Shown: piece after piece, positions 33,492 to 42,703 of the stretch | Numbering within the stretch: the first letter of the stretch is position 1 | How the letters are laid out: every line of letters starts with the position of its first letter | NCBI RefSeq assembly: GCF_001550155.1 | Contig: NZ_LRUF01000026.1 | Coordinates: 142,463 to 206,462 of the forward strand | Direction of reading: 5' to 3' | DNA: 64,000 nucleotides | From: Pseudoalteromonas arabiensis | Lineage (GTDB): Bacteria; Pseudomonadota; Gammaproteobacteria; Enterobacterales; Alteromonadaceae | Position numbers and translations under genes: made by a program | Notes under the pieces: generated by a model | What the model saw: the letters and a program-made list of their open reading frames with translations, nothing else | Told to the model about the DNA's origin: nothing | Databases searched by the model: none

Positions 33492-36380
33492 ATGTCAAAC
33501 GCCAAATCTCTTGAACAATTAGAGCAAAAGCAAGATTTTATTCGCCGTCACATTGGGCCAAGCCCAGCGCAAGTAAGCGACATGCTGAGCGCTCTTGGAG
33601 TATCGAGTGTTGAAGAGCTGATCGGTCAAACGGTACCTGCAAGCATTCGCTTAGAGCAAGGTTTATCAATTGGCGAAAGCCGCACTGAAGTTGAAACACT
33701 AAGCTACTTAAAATCTGTAGCAAGCAAAAATAAAGTGTTCAAATCATACATCGGTCAAGGCTACCACCCAACTCACGTACCACACGTTATTTTACGTAAC
33801 GTACTTGAGAACCCAGGCTGGTACACTGCGTATACACCATACCAACCAGAGATTGCACAAGGTCGTTTAGAATCATTATTAAACTTCCAGACTATGACCC
33901 TAGACCTAACGGGTCTTGACTTAGCAAGCGCGTCATTACTTGACGAGTCAACGGCTGCGGCAGAAGCTATGGGCCTTGCAAAGCGTGTTGCAAAGTCTAA
34001 AGCGAATGCATTCTTCATTGCTGATGACGTACACACACAAACAATCGACGTTGTTGCAACACGTGCAGAGCAGTTCGGTTTTGACGTTATCGTTGGTAAA
34101 GCAGATGAAGCACTAGACCACGACATTTTTGGTGCGTTATTCCAATACCCATCAACAACCGGTGAAATCACCGACGTAACCGATTTAATCGCTGGCGTAC
34201 AAAGCAAAAAAGCGATTGCCTGTGTTGCTGCAGACATCATGAGCTTATTACTGCTTAAAGCACCAGGTAAACTAGGTGCAGACGTAGTGCTTGGTTCAGC
34301 ACAGCGTTTTGGTGTACCTATGGGTTACGGTGGTCCACACGCTGCATTCTTCGCGACACGCGACAAGTACAAGCGTTCACTACCAGGTCGTATTATCGGT
34401 GTTTCTAAAGACCGTTTAGGTAACGACGCACTGCGTATGGCAATGCAAACACGTGAACAACACATTCGTCGTGAAAAAGCCAACTCAAACATTTGTACAG
34501 CGCAAGTACTACTCGCGAACATGGCAGCGTTCTACGCGGTCTACCACGGTCCACAAGGCCTTAAAACGATTGCTGAGCGTATCCACCGTTTTGCAGACAT
34601 CTTAGCGGCAGGCTTAAAAGCGAAAGGTGTAAACCTTAAGCACGACACATGGTTCGATACACTGACTGTTGTTGCAGATAACAAAGACGAAATCGTTGCA
34701 CGTGCAGTAGAGCACGGCGTTAACTTTGCCTCTAACCGCGCAGGTGAATACTCAATTTCTGTATCAGAAACAACAACGCGTGCAGACGTAGCTGAGCTAT
34801 TCGACATCATCTTAGGTGAAGACCACGGCCTGAGCGTTGACGCACTAGCAAACGAAATCGAAGTAAACGGCAGCAACTCTATTCCTGCCAGCCTAGTACG
34901 CGATGACGAAATTTTAACGCACCCTAACTTCAACTCGTACCACAGCGAGACTGAAATGCTGCGTTACATCAAGCGTCTAGAAAACAAAGATTTAGCGCTT
35001 AACCACTCAATGATCTCATTAGGTTCATGTACGATGAAACTTAATGCGACAGCTGAGATGATCCCAATCACTTGGCCTGAGTTTGCAAACTTACACCCAT
35101 TCTGCCCACTTGATCAGGCAGCGGGTTACCAAATCATGATGACTGAGTTACATGATTGGTTAGTAAACATCACAGGTTACGATGCAGTTTCACTACAACC
35201 TAACTCAGGTGCACAAGGTGAATACGCAGGCTTAATCGCGATTCGTAAATACCATGAGTCACGCGGTGAAGGTCACCGTAACGTATGTTTGATCCCAAGT
35301 TCAGCGCACGGTACAAACCCAGCGTCTGCACAAATGGCAAGCATGAAAATCGTGGTTGTTGACTGTGATAAAAACGGTAACGTTGATATGGCAGACCTTA
35401 AAGCGAAAGCCGAAGAGGTATCTGAAAACCTATCGTGTATCATGATCACTTACCCATCTACACACGGTGTTTACGAAGAAACAATTCGTGAAATCTGTGA
35501 CATCGTACACCAGCACGGCGGTCAAGTGTACATGGACGGCGCAAACATGAACGCACAAGTAGGTGTTACAAGCCCAGGCTCAATCGGCTCTGACGTATCG
35601 CACCTTAACCTACACAAAACATTCTGTATTCCACACGGTGGTGGTGGTCCAGGTGTTGGCCCTATCGGTGTTAAATCTCACCTAGCGCCATTTATGCCTA
35701 ACCACAGCGTTATTAATGTTGCTGGCACAAATATCGGTAACGGTGCGGTTTCTGCTGCCCCTTACGGCTCAGCAGCTATTTTACCAATTTCGTGGGCATA
35801 CATTGCCATGATGGGCTCTGAAGGCTTAAAACAAGCAACAGAAATGGCTATCGTGAACGCTAACTACTTATCTGAGAAGCTAAGCGAGCACTACCCAATT
35901 TTATACCGTGGCCGTAATAACCGCGTTGCGCACGAGTGTATTGTTGACCTACGCCCACTTAAAGAGCAAACAGGCATCTCTGAAATGGATGTAGCTAAAC
36001 GCCTACAAGACTACGGCTTCCATTCACCAACTATGTCATTCCCAGTAGCTGGCACACTCATGATTGAGCCAACTGAGTCTGAGTCTAAAGTTGAGATCGA
36101 CCGTTTCATCGAAGCCATGGTGTCAATCAAGTCAGAAATCGACCGTATCGCATCTGGCGAATGGTCAATTGAAAACAACCCGCTCGTGTTTGCACCGCAC
36201 ACACAAGCAGACGTACTAGGCAATGAGTGGGACCGTGCATACGACCGTTTCTACGCAGCATTCCCTGTACCAAGCGTAGCAAAAGACAAATTCTGGCCTA
36301 CAGTAACCCGTATCGACGACGTATACGGGGACCGTAACCTAGTTTGTTCATGCCCAGCGGTTGAGACATACCGTGACTAA
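33492..36380 (+). CDS. gcvP: Glycine dehydrogenase (decarboxylating), P protein
   Basis: A 962-residue PLP enzyme that decarboxylates glycine and passes the aminomethyl group to lipoyl-GcvH. It is the fused (alpha-beta) form found in gammaproteobacteria. The PLP lysine is K709 in [18 protein letters not shown]. The N-terminus FIRRHIGPS and the C-terminal [10 protein letters not shown] are family signatures. It lies 199 nt after gcvH beyond two hairpins, one a probable terminator, so it may be expressed separately. A terminator follows at 36484. Confidence 0.97.
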   Translation: MSNAKSLEQLEQKQDFIRRHIGPSPAQVSDMLSALGVSSVEELIGQTVPASIRLEQGLSIGESRTEVETLSYLKSVASKNKVFKSYIGQGYHPTHVPHVILRNVLENPGWYTAYTPYQPEIAQGRLESLLNFQTMTLDLTGLDLASASLLDESTAAAEAMGLAKRVAKSKANAFFIADDVHTQTIDVVATRAEQFGFDVIVGKADEALDHDIFGALFQYPSTTGEITDVTDLIAGVQSKKAIACVAADIMSLLLLKAPGKLGADVVLGSAQRFGVPMGYGGPHAAFFATRDKYKRSLPGRIIGVSKDRLGNDALRMAMQTREQHIRREKANSNICTAQVLLANMAAFYAVYHGPQGLKTIAERIHRFADILAAGLKAKGVNLKHDTWFDTLTVVADNKDEIVARAVEHGVNFASNRAGEYSISVSETTTRADVAELFDIILGEDHGLSVDALANEIEVNGSNSIPASLVRDDEILTHPNFNSYHSETEMLRYIKRLENKDLALNHSMISLGSCTMKLNATAEMIPITWPEFANLHPFCPLDQAAGYQIMMTELHDWLVNITGYDAVSLQPNSGAQGEYAGLIAIRKYHESRGEGHRNVCLIPSSAHGTNPASAQMASMKIVVVDCDKNGNVDMADLKAKAEEVSENLSCIMITYPSTHGVYEETIREICDIVHQHGGQVYMDGANMNAQVGVTSPGSIGSDVSHLNLHKTFCIPHGGGGPGVGPIGVKSHLAPFMPNHSVINVAGTNIGNGAVSAAPYGSAAILPISWAYIAMMGSEGLKQATEMAIVNANYLSEKLSEHYPILYRGRNNRVAHECIVDLRPLKEQTGISEMDVAKRLQDYGFHSPTMSFPVAGTLMIEPTESESKVEIDRFIEAMVSIKSEIDRIASGEWSIENNPLVFAPHTQADVLGNEWDRAYDRFYAAFPVPSVAKDKFWPTVTRIDDVYGDRNLVCSCPAVETYRD

Positions 36381-36410
36381 GGTTTGATTGTCGATCTCGA
36401 ATAAAGAATG

Positions 36411-36462
36411 CAACTATCGGAATTAAGTTTGCAACTTAAATAAAGTTTGCAACCGGTAGTTG
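36411..36462. repeat. Inverted and direct repeats at the gcvP / defence-operon junction
   Basis: CAACTATCGG (36411-36420) pairs with CCGGTAGTTG (36453-36462). Between the arms AAGTTTGCAAC occurs twice (36425-36435 and 36443-36453). The stretch has no T-run and lies right at the left edge of the defence operon. Confidence 0.6.
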
Positions 36463-36483
36463 AATTTTGAGGTCAGTAAAATG

Positions 36484-36512
36484 AAAAAGCGAACCAGTTG
36501 GTTCGCTTTTTT
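36484..36512. terminator. Bidirectional terminator between gcvP and the defence operon
   Basis: AAAAAGCGAACC/GGTTCGCTTTTTT forms a 12-bp stem with an AGTT loop. A-rich and T-rich flanks let it serve gcvP on the plus strand and the PLD gene on the minus strand. Confidence 0.9.
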
Positions 36513-36516
36513 GTTA

Positions 36517-37872
36517 TTAGAAAGTAATTCTTACTGGATAGCCTAACGCTCTCAACGCTTTATTTGTTCTTCCGTTTCGGGGAGGAATTGTTTCTGGCTG
36601 AGCCCAACCAACCACTTCTGCAATCGAGTTTATACCATAATGTGGTAACCATAGTTCCTCTGTTTTACTCGCATGGTAAATACGTTCCCAAATATTTTCT
36701 GGTTTACCTGAGTAAAGAACATCGTAAAGTACACTTCGAATGTCTTGCCCTTTTGGATTTCTTTGCTTCATAAACCATTCTGTAAATAATGGAACACGCT
36801 CCGCAAGTGTTAATGATGTAGCATCAGCTCGTCCCAAGGTTGTAGCTTTCATCTTTATAATGTGATCTTTTGTGGCGTGGGTACACCAAAAAACCTGTTC
36901 CATGTCACTTATAGTCAGCGAGAGAAGTCTATCTTTTGCAAGTAGCTCGCGTAATTTTGGAGCGCTGTAATTAAAAGTATCGTCTTCATTTGACGGTGCG
37001 CTATCTTGGCTTTTCCACCAAGCTAGAGCATTCAATAATGCCGATTGCGGGTCACTCTGATGCTTATTGTAATATTCTTCAAAAGGGTAAGTGTTATCTG
37101 ATTGTTTTACCTGATTGTAGTAATAAGCATGTAAAAATTGATCAACTTGCCAGTAGGCAGGAGTTTCAGGCATTACCCAAATCGGACGAAAATCATTAAT
37201 CTGCGAAGCAATATTGTTAAGTGTGGCTATAGTTGCCTGCCATTCCTTACGGAAAGAGTCTTTTCTCTTATCAACAGTTTTTGTCTTGGTGTAATCACTC
37301 ACCCCCTGAAAAACGGGAATTTTTCGATTTAACTTTGACTTAGTTTCAATTTGATCACTACCTAAACTTTTGCGTAGTGCCAGAATTTCTTTTTGCTCAT
37401 TGATAATATCTTGAGTTAGTGGGGTAGCCTCTTGTAGCTCGCTGATATTAAGAAAGAATGTTTCGAGTTGAGGGATTAAATTATTAGCAATCAGCTCTTC
37501 CTCGGTAAAAAAAACTCCTGTTTCTATATTTGACCACCAAGCCCGGTTGGTTAAGTTTGCTGAGCCAATATAAGCGCCATAGCCTTGCCACCAGATAATT
37601 TTTGAATGCAGTGCATCAGGGATAAGCTGGCAAAAAATATTATTTTTTAAGTTATCTAAAAGTTGTGAGAGCAACCTTGGTTGCACTGGAACTGTATGGT
37701 CATAACGCATCCATATGTCCAGTCTGTATTTATTTTTCAAACAATTTTTAAGGATCGTATCTGTATCATCACCATATGCAATAGCTGCCAATACACCATC
37801 GACCTCATTGTCAGGTTTGGGCATAAAAGAGGCTAAAAACTGTTTGTTTAGTCCATTTGCAATAAGCTTCAC
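36517..37872 (-). CDS. Phospholipase D-fold protein with a variant HKD motif
   Basis: A 451-residue protein with no signal peptide. The N-terminal 1-150 is one PLD-like domain: H89 and K91 in LHSKIIWW, then YIGSANLT with G103-S104 and N106. Spacing is exactly HxKx4-x-x6GSxN, but the Asp of HKD is Gln96. The rest is a helical region without a recognised domain. PLD-fold nucleases dimerise to cut DNA or lipids; the D-to-Q change leaves the catalytic His and Lys. It is the last gene of the defence operon, 13 nt after the HNH gene, and may be an extra effector of the ATPase/HNH pair. This is inference. Confidence 0.75.
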   Translation of the reverse strand: MKLIANGLNKQFLASFMPKPDNEVDGVLAAIAYGDDTDTILKNCLKNKYRLDIWMRYDHTVPVQPRLLSQLLDNLKNNIFCQLIPDALHSKIIWWQGYGAYIGSANLTNRAWWSNIETGVFFTEEELIANNLIPQLETFFLNISELQEATPLTQDIINEQKEILALRKSLGSDQIETKSKLNRKIPVFQGVSDYTKTKTVDKRKDSFRKEWQATIATLNNIASQINDFRPIWVMPETPAYWQVDQFLHAYYYNQVKQSDNTYPFEEYYNKHQSDPQSALLNALAWWKSQDSAPSNEDDTFNYSAPKLRELLAKDRLLSLTISDMEQVFWCTHATKDHIIKMKATTLGRADATSLTLAERVPLFTEWFMKQRNPKGQDIRSVLYDVLYSGKPENIWERIYHASKTEELWLPHYGINSIAEVVGWAQPETIPPRNGRTNKALRALGYPVRITF

Positions 37873-37885
37873 TTCAAAGGTCCTT

Positions 37886-38701
37886 TTATTTCTGGAATAC
37901 CGCTGCGATCAAAGGTTCAGGTGCTTTTTTACGTATACAGGCCTCTGCAATTGATGAAAACTCAGCGTCATATTTCACTTTGTTTTTTAGCTCTGCAATC
38001 GCCATTTCTTTCATTAGCCATATCAAGGCTTGTGCGCCATGCGCTCTAGCACCTTGATAGTCTTGGATATGCTTTAGGCAGTCGTCCCATTTTTTACCGC
38101 GCTTTTGGTTTAAGCGGTCGATCCTGTTTAATCCCAGAATCTCAATCGTTTTCTCTGCCTTAAATTTTTCCAAATTGTCGATGCCACCGGCTAAAACAGC
38201 AATGCAGCCATCGTCGTCGCGGTCGTAAGAGATCAATCGAGTTTGATCGGTTAGCGGGTCAATGAGAACAGCGCCTTCTAACCTCAATTGCATTTCTAGG
38301 CAATTCACTGCGGCACGGCGCTCTCCCTCCATCAATGGAAAAAGGTCGCTCTTTTTTGAGTTGATCAAGTGGCCGGCAATGACATAGTTTTTCCAGTCGA
38401 AAGTTAACCACCAATAACCATCTTCGTAACTGCCATCGAGATTTTTTACCCGGCCTTTGGGGCGGAAGTGGTCGACGTGAATGGGGGAAATCGTTTCTTC
38501 CGCTTCGGTGTACCAGCATTTATTGGCGAACTGCCCCATAAGCCAATCGCGAATGCGGGCATCTCGCCAGAAACCTTCATGCCTATCAAGTATCACTTGA
38601 CGAGCGGCGTCATCAGCGGCTGCTTGTAATTGTGCAGTAATGGCATCGGCTTCGGCAACCCAATCGGCGGGTGGTGTGCCTGTAATGATGACTTTGCGCA
38701 T
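37886..38701 (-). CDS. HNH nuclease, Septu PtuB-like
   Basis: A 271-residue protein. Residues 61-117 hold an HNH-type fold: KCWYTE, HVDHFRPKGRV (D77-H78), YWWLTFDWKNY (N105) and HLINSKKSDLFPL (N114, K117). VDHFRPK...YWWL..DW.N is the pattern of the HNH endonucleases that pair with AAA/ABC-type ATPases in the Septu anti-phage system. The start lies 2 nt after the ATPase stop, which also fits a Septu pair. It would cut DNA when released by the ATPase. The cysteine content of the zinc-binding HNH form is reduced to one near C62. Confidence 0.8.
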   Translation of the reverse strand: MRKVIITGTPPADWVAEADAITAQLQAAADDAARQVILDRHEGFWRDARIRDWLMGQFANKCWYTEAEETISPIHVDHFRPKGRVKNLDGSYEDGYWWLTFDWKNYVIAGHLINSKKSDLFPLMEGERRAAVNCLEMQLRLEGAVLIDPLTDQTRLISYDRDDDGCIAVLAGGIDNLEKFKAEKTIEILGLNRIDRLNQKRGKKWDDCLKHIQDYQGARAHGAQALIWLMKEMAIAELKNKVKYDAEFSSIAEACIRKKAPEPLIAAVFQK

Positions 38702-38703
38702 GC

Positions 38704-40560
38704 TTACCCCTTTAACTTCTCTGCCAATTCTTGCGCAAGCGACGACAAATCCTCTTTGCGTTGAGCCTTTACAAGTTGTTCCATGATTTTTTCTGCTAAA
38801 GCATTTTGTTCTTGAAGCTCGTCCTCGTTAAGTAGCTCATCTAGGGGCTTACTCCGAACTTTATACATTTGCTCGATGAACAACTGATACATAGGATCTC
38901 GGTACTCTCTTGCAAAACCTAAGTCGTCTAGCCGTACTAATAAACAATCAAGCTCTTCCTGTTCATTTAGGTCCAACCCTTCATGCTTGCGCTTGGCGAG
39001 TAGGTCATTGCGACGTTGCAATGTGTTTAATGTATGACGGTCTAATGTGGATGGTAATCCAAACATTTCACTTTTCAGCAAGCCCGATACCCCCATACCC
39101 TGGGGGTGTTCGTCTGGCTGCTCGACTAGGGTATTGCCGTCGCTTTTGCGAATAATATGAACTTGCTCTTTTCTCAGTGAACCCACCATCATTGGGTCGT
39201 GAGTGGTGATGAGTATCTGCGATTCACTTTGTGACTTAGAGTCATTTTCAGTAGTTAGCACGCCTTCAATGTCGTCGAAATAACGAAGTTTCCAAATTGG
39301 ATTTAAATGCGTATCTGGTTCATCAAGCAAAAATAAACATTGGTCTTCTCGGGTTATACGCATAAGGCCAAGAACTGTCAGCATCTGAAGCTCACCCTCA
39401 GACAGTTGTGTAAAACTCACTTTTCCACCGTGTTCATCGCGTTTCTTTACGGTAATCCTTACTTCATCAATCAAATCACCAATGTAAGCACCTTCGGCAT
39501 AACGGAAAAAGCTATCTGGGCCGCCGACCAATTCACCGAGCTTTCTAAGTTTTTCTTTGTTGGGTACATACAAATAAAGCTGTTTTTGCTTTTCTGTACG
39601 ACCACGAAAATCAATTTGCTTAGTTGCCTCTTGTTCAATCGGTGCCCATGAGACTTGCCAAAGTTTATCAAGGAACTCACTGACCACATTGCCTCGGGCG
39701 TACCAGAAGCGCGGATCTCCTTCGTTGATTTCCATTTCATCGAATTTGCCGCTGCGGCGTTTTTCACGCAGGCGTTGAGGCTCTTTGAGTACAAACAGCG
39801 CTGATTCCAATGATTCGATATGCAGGTTGTTCAGTACCTTTTTAAATACCGGGTCATCCGAGAGTAAACAGGCAAGCAACACTAATTGGCTGTGACCGCC
39901 ACGACAATAAAACAGGCGGCGCAGACGGTCGTCACCTGCTTGTTTTAATCTGGACTCGCGGCGGCGTTTGGCGTCTTCTATTGCGCGAATATCAGCTTCA
40001 GAGGCTGTGAAGTTGTCCAGCAGGTCTTCAGACAAAACTTCGTCGGTGGTGATTTCCTGACGTTTGTTAAATCGGCGCTGATGTTCCTGAAATAACTGTT
40101 CGATGCGCTCATTGCGGCCAGAGTAATAGGCAAAAATGTGTGTTGGTAACAACCGTGGACCGCGACGCTTATCTTGCGGGACTTTGTCCGGTGGGTCATT
40201 TTTAATCAGATACTCTTGGCTAACACGATCACCATCTACCCAAACGTAAGGGCGCTTCTGTTTGGCAGTATCTGCCTGAATACGCACTATGTGACCACGA
40301 ATTTCGTATTCCAATGTGTAATCAAAAGACGCTACTCGGTCGAGATCGACATCGCGAAACAGGGTAATCAGTGCTTCGATTAAATTGGATTTGCCGGTGC
40401 CATTCTGGCCAATCAGCGCATGACTGCGAATGCGTTTTGCAGGTGTATTGCTTGCTGGAACGGCGGGTGTGCTCGAAACCGGCTCCAACTCGCTGGCAAA
40501 ATTCACTTCAAGATTACGAAGGTTACGAAATGCTTGAATCTTTAATTTTTTTAATTGCAT
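38704..40560 (-). CDS. ABC/SMC-type ATPase, Septu PtuA-like
   Basis: A 618-residue soluble ATPase. Walker A is GQNGTGKS (51-58). A signature-like LSEGELQ lies at 386-392, Walker B FLLDEPDTHLNP near 410-421, and an H-loop H454 in TTHDP. A short Pro/Ser/Thr-rich insert (about 25-45) lies in the first strand region. The middle is coiled-coil and helical. This order matches single-chain overcoming-lysogenisation-defect or Septu-type ATPases that sense phage functions and control a partner nuclease. It is 4 nt downstream of hsdS and 2 nt upstream of the HNH gene. Confidence 0.82.
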   Translation of the reverse strand: MQLKKLKIQAFRNLRNLEVNFASELEPVSSTPAVPASNTPAKRIRSHALIGQNGTGKSNLIEALITLFRDVDLDRVASFDYTLEYEIRGHIVRIQADTAKQKRPYVWVDGDRVSQEYLIKNDPPDKVPQDKRRGPRLLPTHIFAYYSGRNERIEQLFQEHQRRFNKRQEITTDEVLSEDLLDNFTASEADIRAIEDAKRRRESRLKQAGDDRLRRLFYCRGGHSQLVLLACLLSDDPVFKKVLNNLHIESLESALFVLKEPQRLREKRRSGKFDEMEINEGDPRFWYARGNVVSEFLDKLWQVSWAPIEQEATKQIDFRGRTEKQKQLYLYVPNKEKLRKLGELVGGPDSFFRYAEGAYIGDLIDEVRITVKKRDEHGGKVSFTQLSEGELQMLTVLGLMRITREDQCLFLLDEPDTHLNPIWKLRYFDDIEGVLTTENDSKSQSESQILITTHDPMMVGSLRKEQVHIIRKSDGNTLVEQPDEHPQGMGVSGLLKSEMFGLPSTLDRHTLNTLQRRNDLLAKRKHEGLDLNEQEELDCLLVRLDDLGFAREYRDPMYQLFIEQMYKVRSKPLDELLNEDELQEQNALAEKIMEQLVKAQRKEDLSSLAQELAEKLKG

Positions 40561-40564
40561 TCCA

Positions 40565-42703
40565 CTATATTCCTGAGGTTTCCTGAAGTGCTCTAGCCTC
40601 AGCTGCTGAGCGTTTTATAATCCAACCGTTTTTCATCTCTAGTTTTAGCTGTTTTTCGAAAGTCCCTCGCTCTAGGTCTGATTGGTTAAATAAATCATCC
40701 TCATAAACCAGACCACCGAGTTTTTTTATGATCTGAATTAGCTTGGCTCCATCTTCATCGATGGTTTTTTCTACATCTAAACCATCTTTGAGAATTAGCA
40801 CTGAGGGCTCTAAAAGCCAGCCGTGGGCGACTTCGGTTTTTAACTGCGCGTAAAAGGCATCTATCTCACCACTAAAGCGCTGCCATAAATCTTTGGCGCT
40901 CATCTCGCCACTATGGCGAGCCAGAATAGTGGCTAGTGGGGCTTGGGCTTTGATATCAGGCGGCGTGCCTAAACGCACTGGTGCCACCAGTTTTGTTTGT
41001 GGGGCTTTCATAGGTTCCTCTTCTTGTTCGATGGCGATTCCGGTGATAGAAGCGACTGAGGCAGCCGCGAGCGACGTTGCAACCTTACCTGCATTATTTA
41101 ATGACTTCTCTAAGTCATCACAAATGGTCATCAACTGCTCTATCCGGTCGACGATACGTTGCTGCTCTGGGATTGGTGGAATTGGCAGTAGAAGCTGCTT
41201 CAGCTTTGCTGCCTTGATGCCTTTTGCGGTCATCCCAGTAGAGTTTTTCTCAAGCAGGTTTTGATATGTTGGCGACATCATGAAGTACATTGCACATTTT
41301 GTGTTTAGATCGGCGAACGGTTGAAAATCAATCACACGTTGTGCCAAAGCAAAGCTCGGCTCTTGTTCAATTAATGCAACATTTCCAAGAGGCGCTTCAG
41401 TCGTAAAAAGTAAGTCTCCTGTTTTCGGGAACCCGCGAGTCATCCACTCTTTGTATGATTTCTCTGAAATGTATTCGACCGGCTCCTTATTCAATCGCCG
41501 AGGTCGCACGTTTTTAGCAGTAACTAGAACAACTCCGCTTTCTGTTTTTGGCGGTGTTTTTCCGCGGTAGTCGATAAACTGAAATAAATCTTCAAGGGCG
41601 ACCTTTGTCCAATGGTCTGCGATCTCTAGTTCTAGTTGGTGAACGTCAGTGGCTGAAGCTTTCTTCCGCTTCATTTCACCTGAACTTAACCGTTCTTGCT
41701 TACCACGATTATTGCGTTCTAAGAAGGCATCAACAGCCTCATCGGCAGGTGATGCTTCGCTAAGGTAACCGGTAATCGCAAGATCTAGAACAGCTGACCT
41801 TAGCGCTTCCACATCCTCCGGCGCGGAAAACAGTCGGTCGAAATTGGCTTGTAGGCGTAGCCAGCTGTCTTGCAGTTCGTGCGGGCTTTGGCTGGCGGCG
41901 ACTGCTTGCAAGATAGCTTGGCGTAAGTTGTTTTGCAAAGTGCGACGTTTTTTTTGCTGCGCTTCTAACTGGTCGCATAAAGTCATCAGTTCATCAACTT
42001 TGGCGACAATGCGGGATTGTTCTTCGAATGGAACTACTGGATATATGGCGAGATAAATGTCTTCTCTCGAAAATCCAGGAATCATACTTTTTGACTTTTC
42101 AATCAATTGACTAACAAATCCATCTAGCCAGATTTTCAAGAAATCTGAATTATGCTTCCCTGAGAAGTCACGTATCGCCATAATCTGTCTGGCAATGTGT
42201 ATGTTGCCCAATCGGTTGAATGCTGTTTTTCCAATAGTTCCTTTACAGGTGATAAGCAAGTCGCCATCATAGGAAATCACAACAGGCTCCGGAGTCCAAC
42301 GGGTTACATTAATTACACCATTATCGAAATTGCTCGCGCCGGTAATATATGGAATTCCATGTTCTGAGTCATTGTATTGGCTTGATTTTAGGTCTCGGCC
42401 AGAAAGCAATTGCCACAATTCGCCGAATCTCACCCACCCCCAATGTTCTGGCCTTTCGCTTGGAACTTCTTTTTCTGAAATTTTTGGAAATGGCTTATCA
42501 CGAGGGAGTTTCTTGTCTGCAATTAGTGAAGCCTTAATGGATTTAATGTCATCTACTAAGGCTTTTGTACTGCTAAATTCCCCTGAGCTTGAAATTAACT
42601 TTCCTTGTATAGCTAATTGCAGGATTAATTCCCGCAATCGAGCTATGCCCCCAGGCGCATTGGCAATATGGCCAAACTCGGCCAAAAATTGATTCGCGTC
42701 CAT
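40565..42703 (-). CDS. hsdS: Type I restriction specificity subunit with C-terminal extension
   Basis: A 712-residue protein against the usual 400-450. Two target-recognition domains are visible (about 95-250 and 375-530, each ending in a motif like PFEEQSRIVAKVDELMTL and PIPEQQRIVDRIEQLMTI followed by a helix). These let HsdS read a bipartite DNA site. Residues from about 540 add a linker rich in Lys/Pro/Ala and a helical, winged-helix-like tail (EVAHGWLLEP...). Its first codon overlaps the hsdM stop (TAATG). The tail might dock to the ATPase encoded next. Confidence 0.9.
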   Translation of the reverse strand: MDANQFLAEFGHIANAPGGIARLRELILQLAIQGKLISSSGEFSSTKALVDDIKSIKASLIADKKLPRDKPFPKISEKEVPSERPEHWGWVRFGELWQLLSGRDLKSSQYNDSEHGIPYITGASNFDNGVINVTRWTPEPVVISYDGDLLITCKGTIGKTAFNRLGNIHIARQIMAIRDFSGKHNSDFLKIWLDGFVSQLIEKSKSMIPGFSREDIYLAIYPVVPFEEQSRIVAKVDELMTLCDQLEAQQKKRRTLQNNLRQAILQAVAASQSPHELQDSWLRLQANFDRLFSAPEDVEALRSAVLDLAITGYLSEASPADEAVDAFLERNNRGKQERLSSGEMKRKKASATDVHQLELEIADHWTKVALEDLFQFIDYRGKTPPKTESGVVLVTAKNVRPRRLNKEPVEYISEKSYKEWMTRGFPKTGDLLFTTEAPLGNVALIEQEPSFALAQRVIDFQPFADLNTKCAMYFMMSPTYQNLLEKNSTGMTAKGIKAAKLKQLLLPIPPIPEQQRIVDRIEQLMTICDDLEKSLNNAGKVATSLAAASVASITGIAIEQEEEPMKAPQTKLVAPVRLGTPPDIKAQAPLATILARHSGEMSAKDLWQRFSGEIDAFYAQLKTEVAHGWLLEPSVLILKDGLDVEKTIDEDGAKLIQIIKKLGGLVYEDDLFNQSDLERGTFEKQLKLEMKNGWIIKRSAAEARALQETSGI

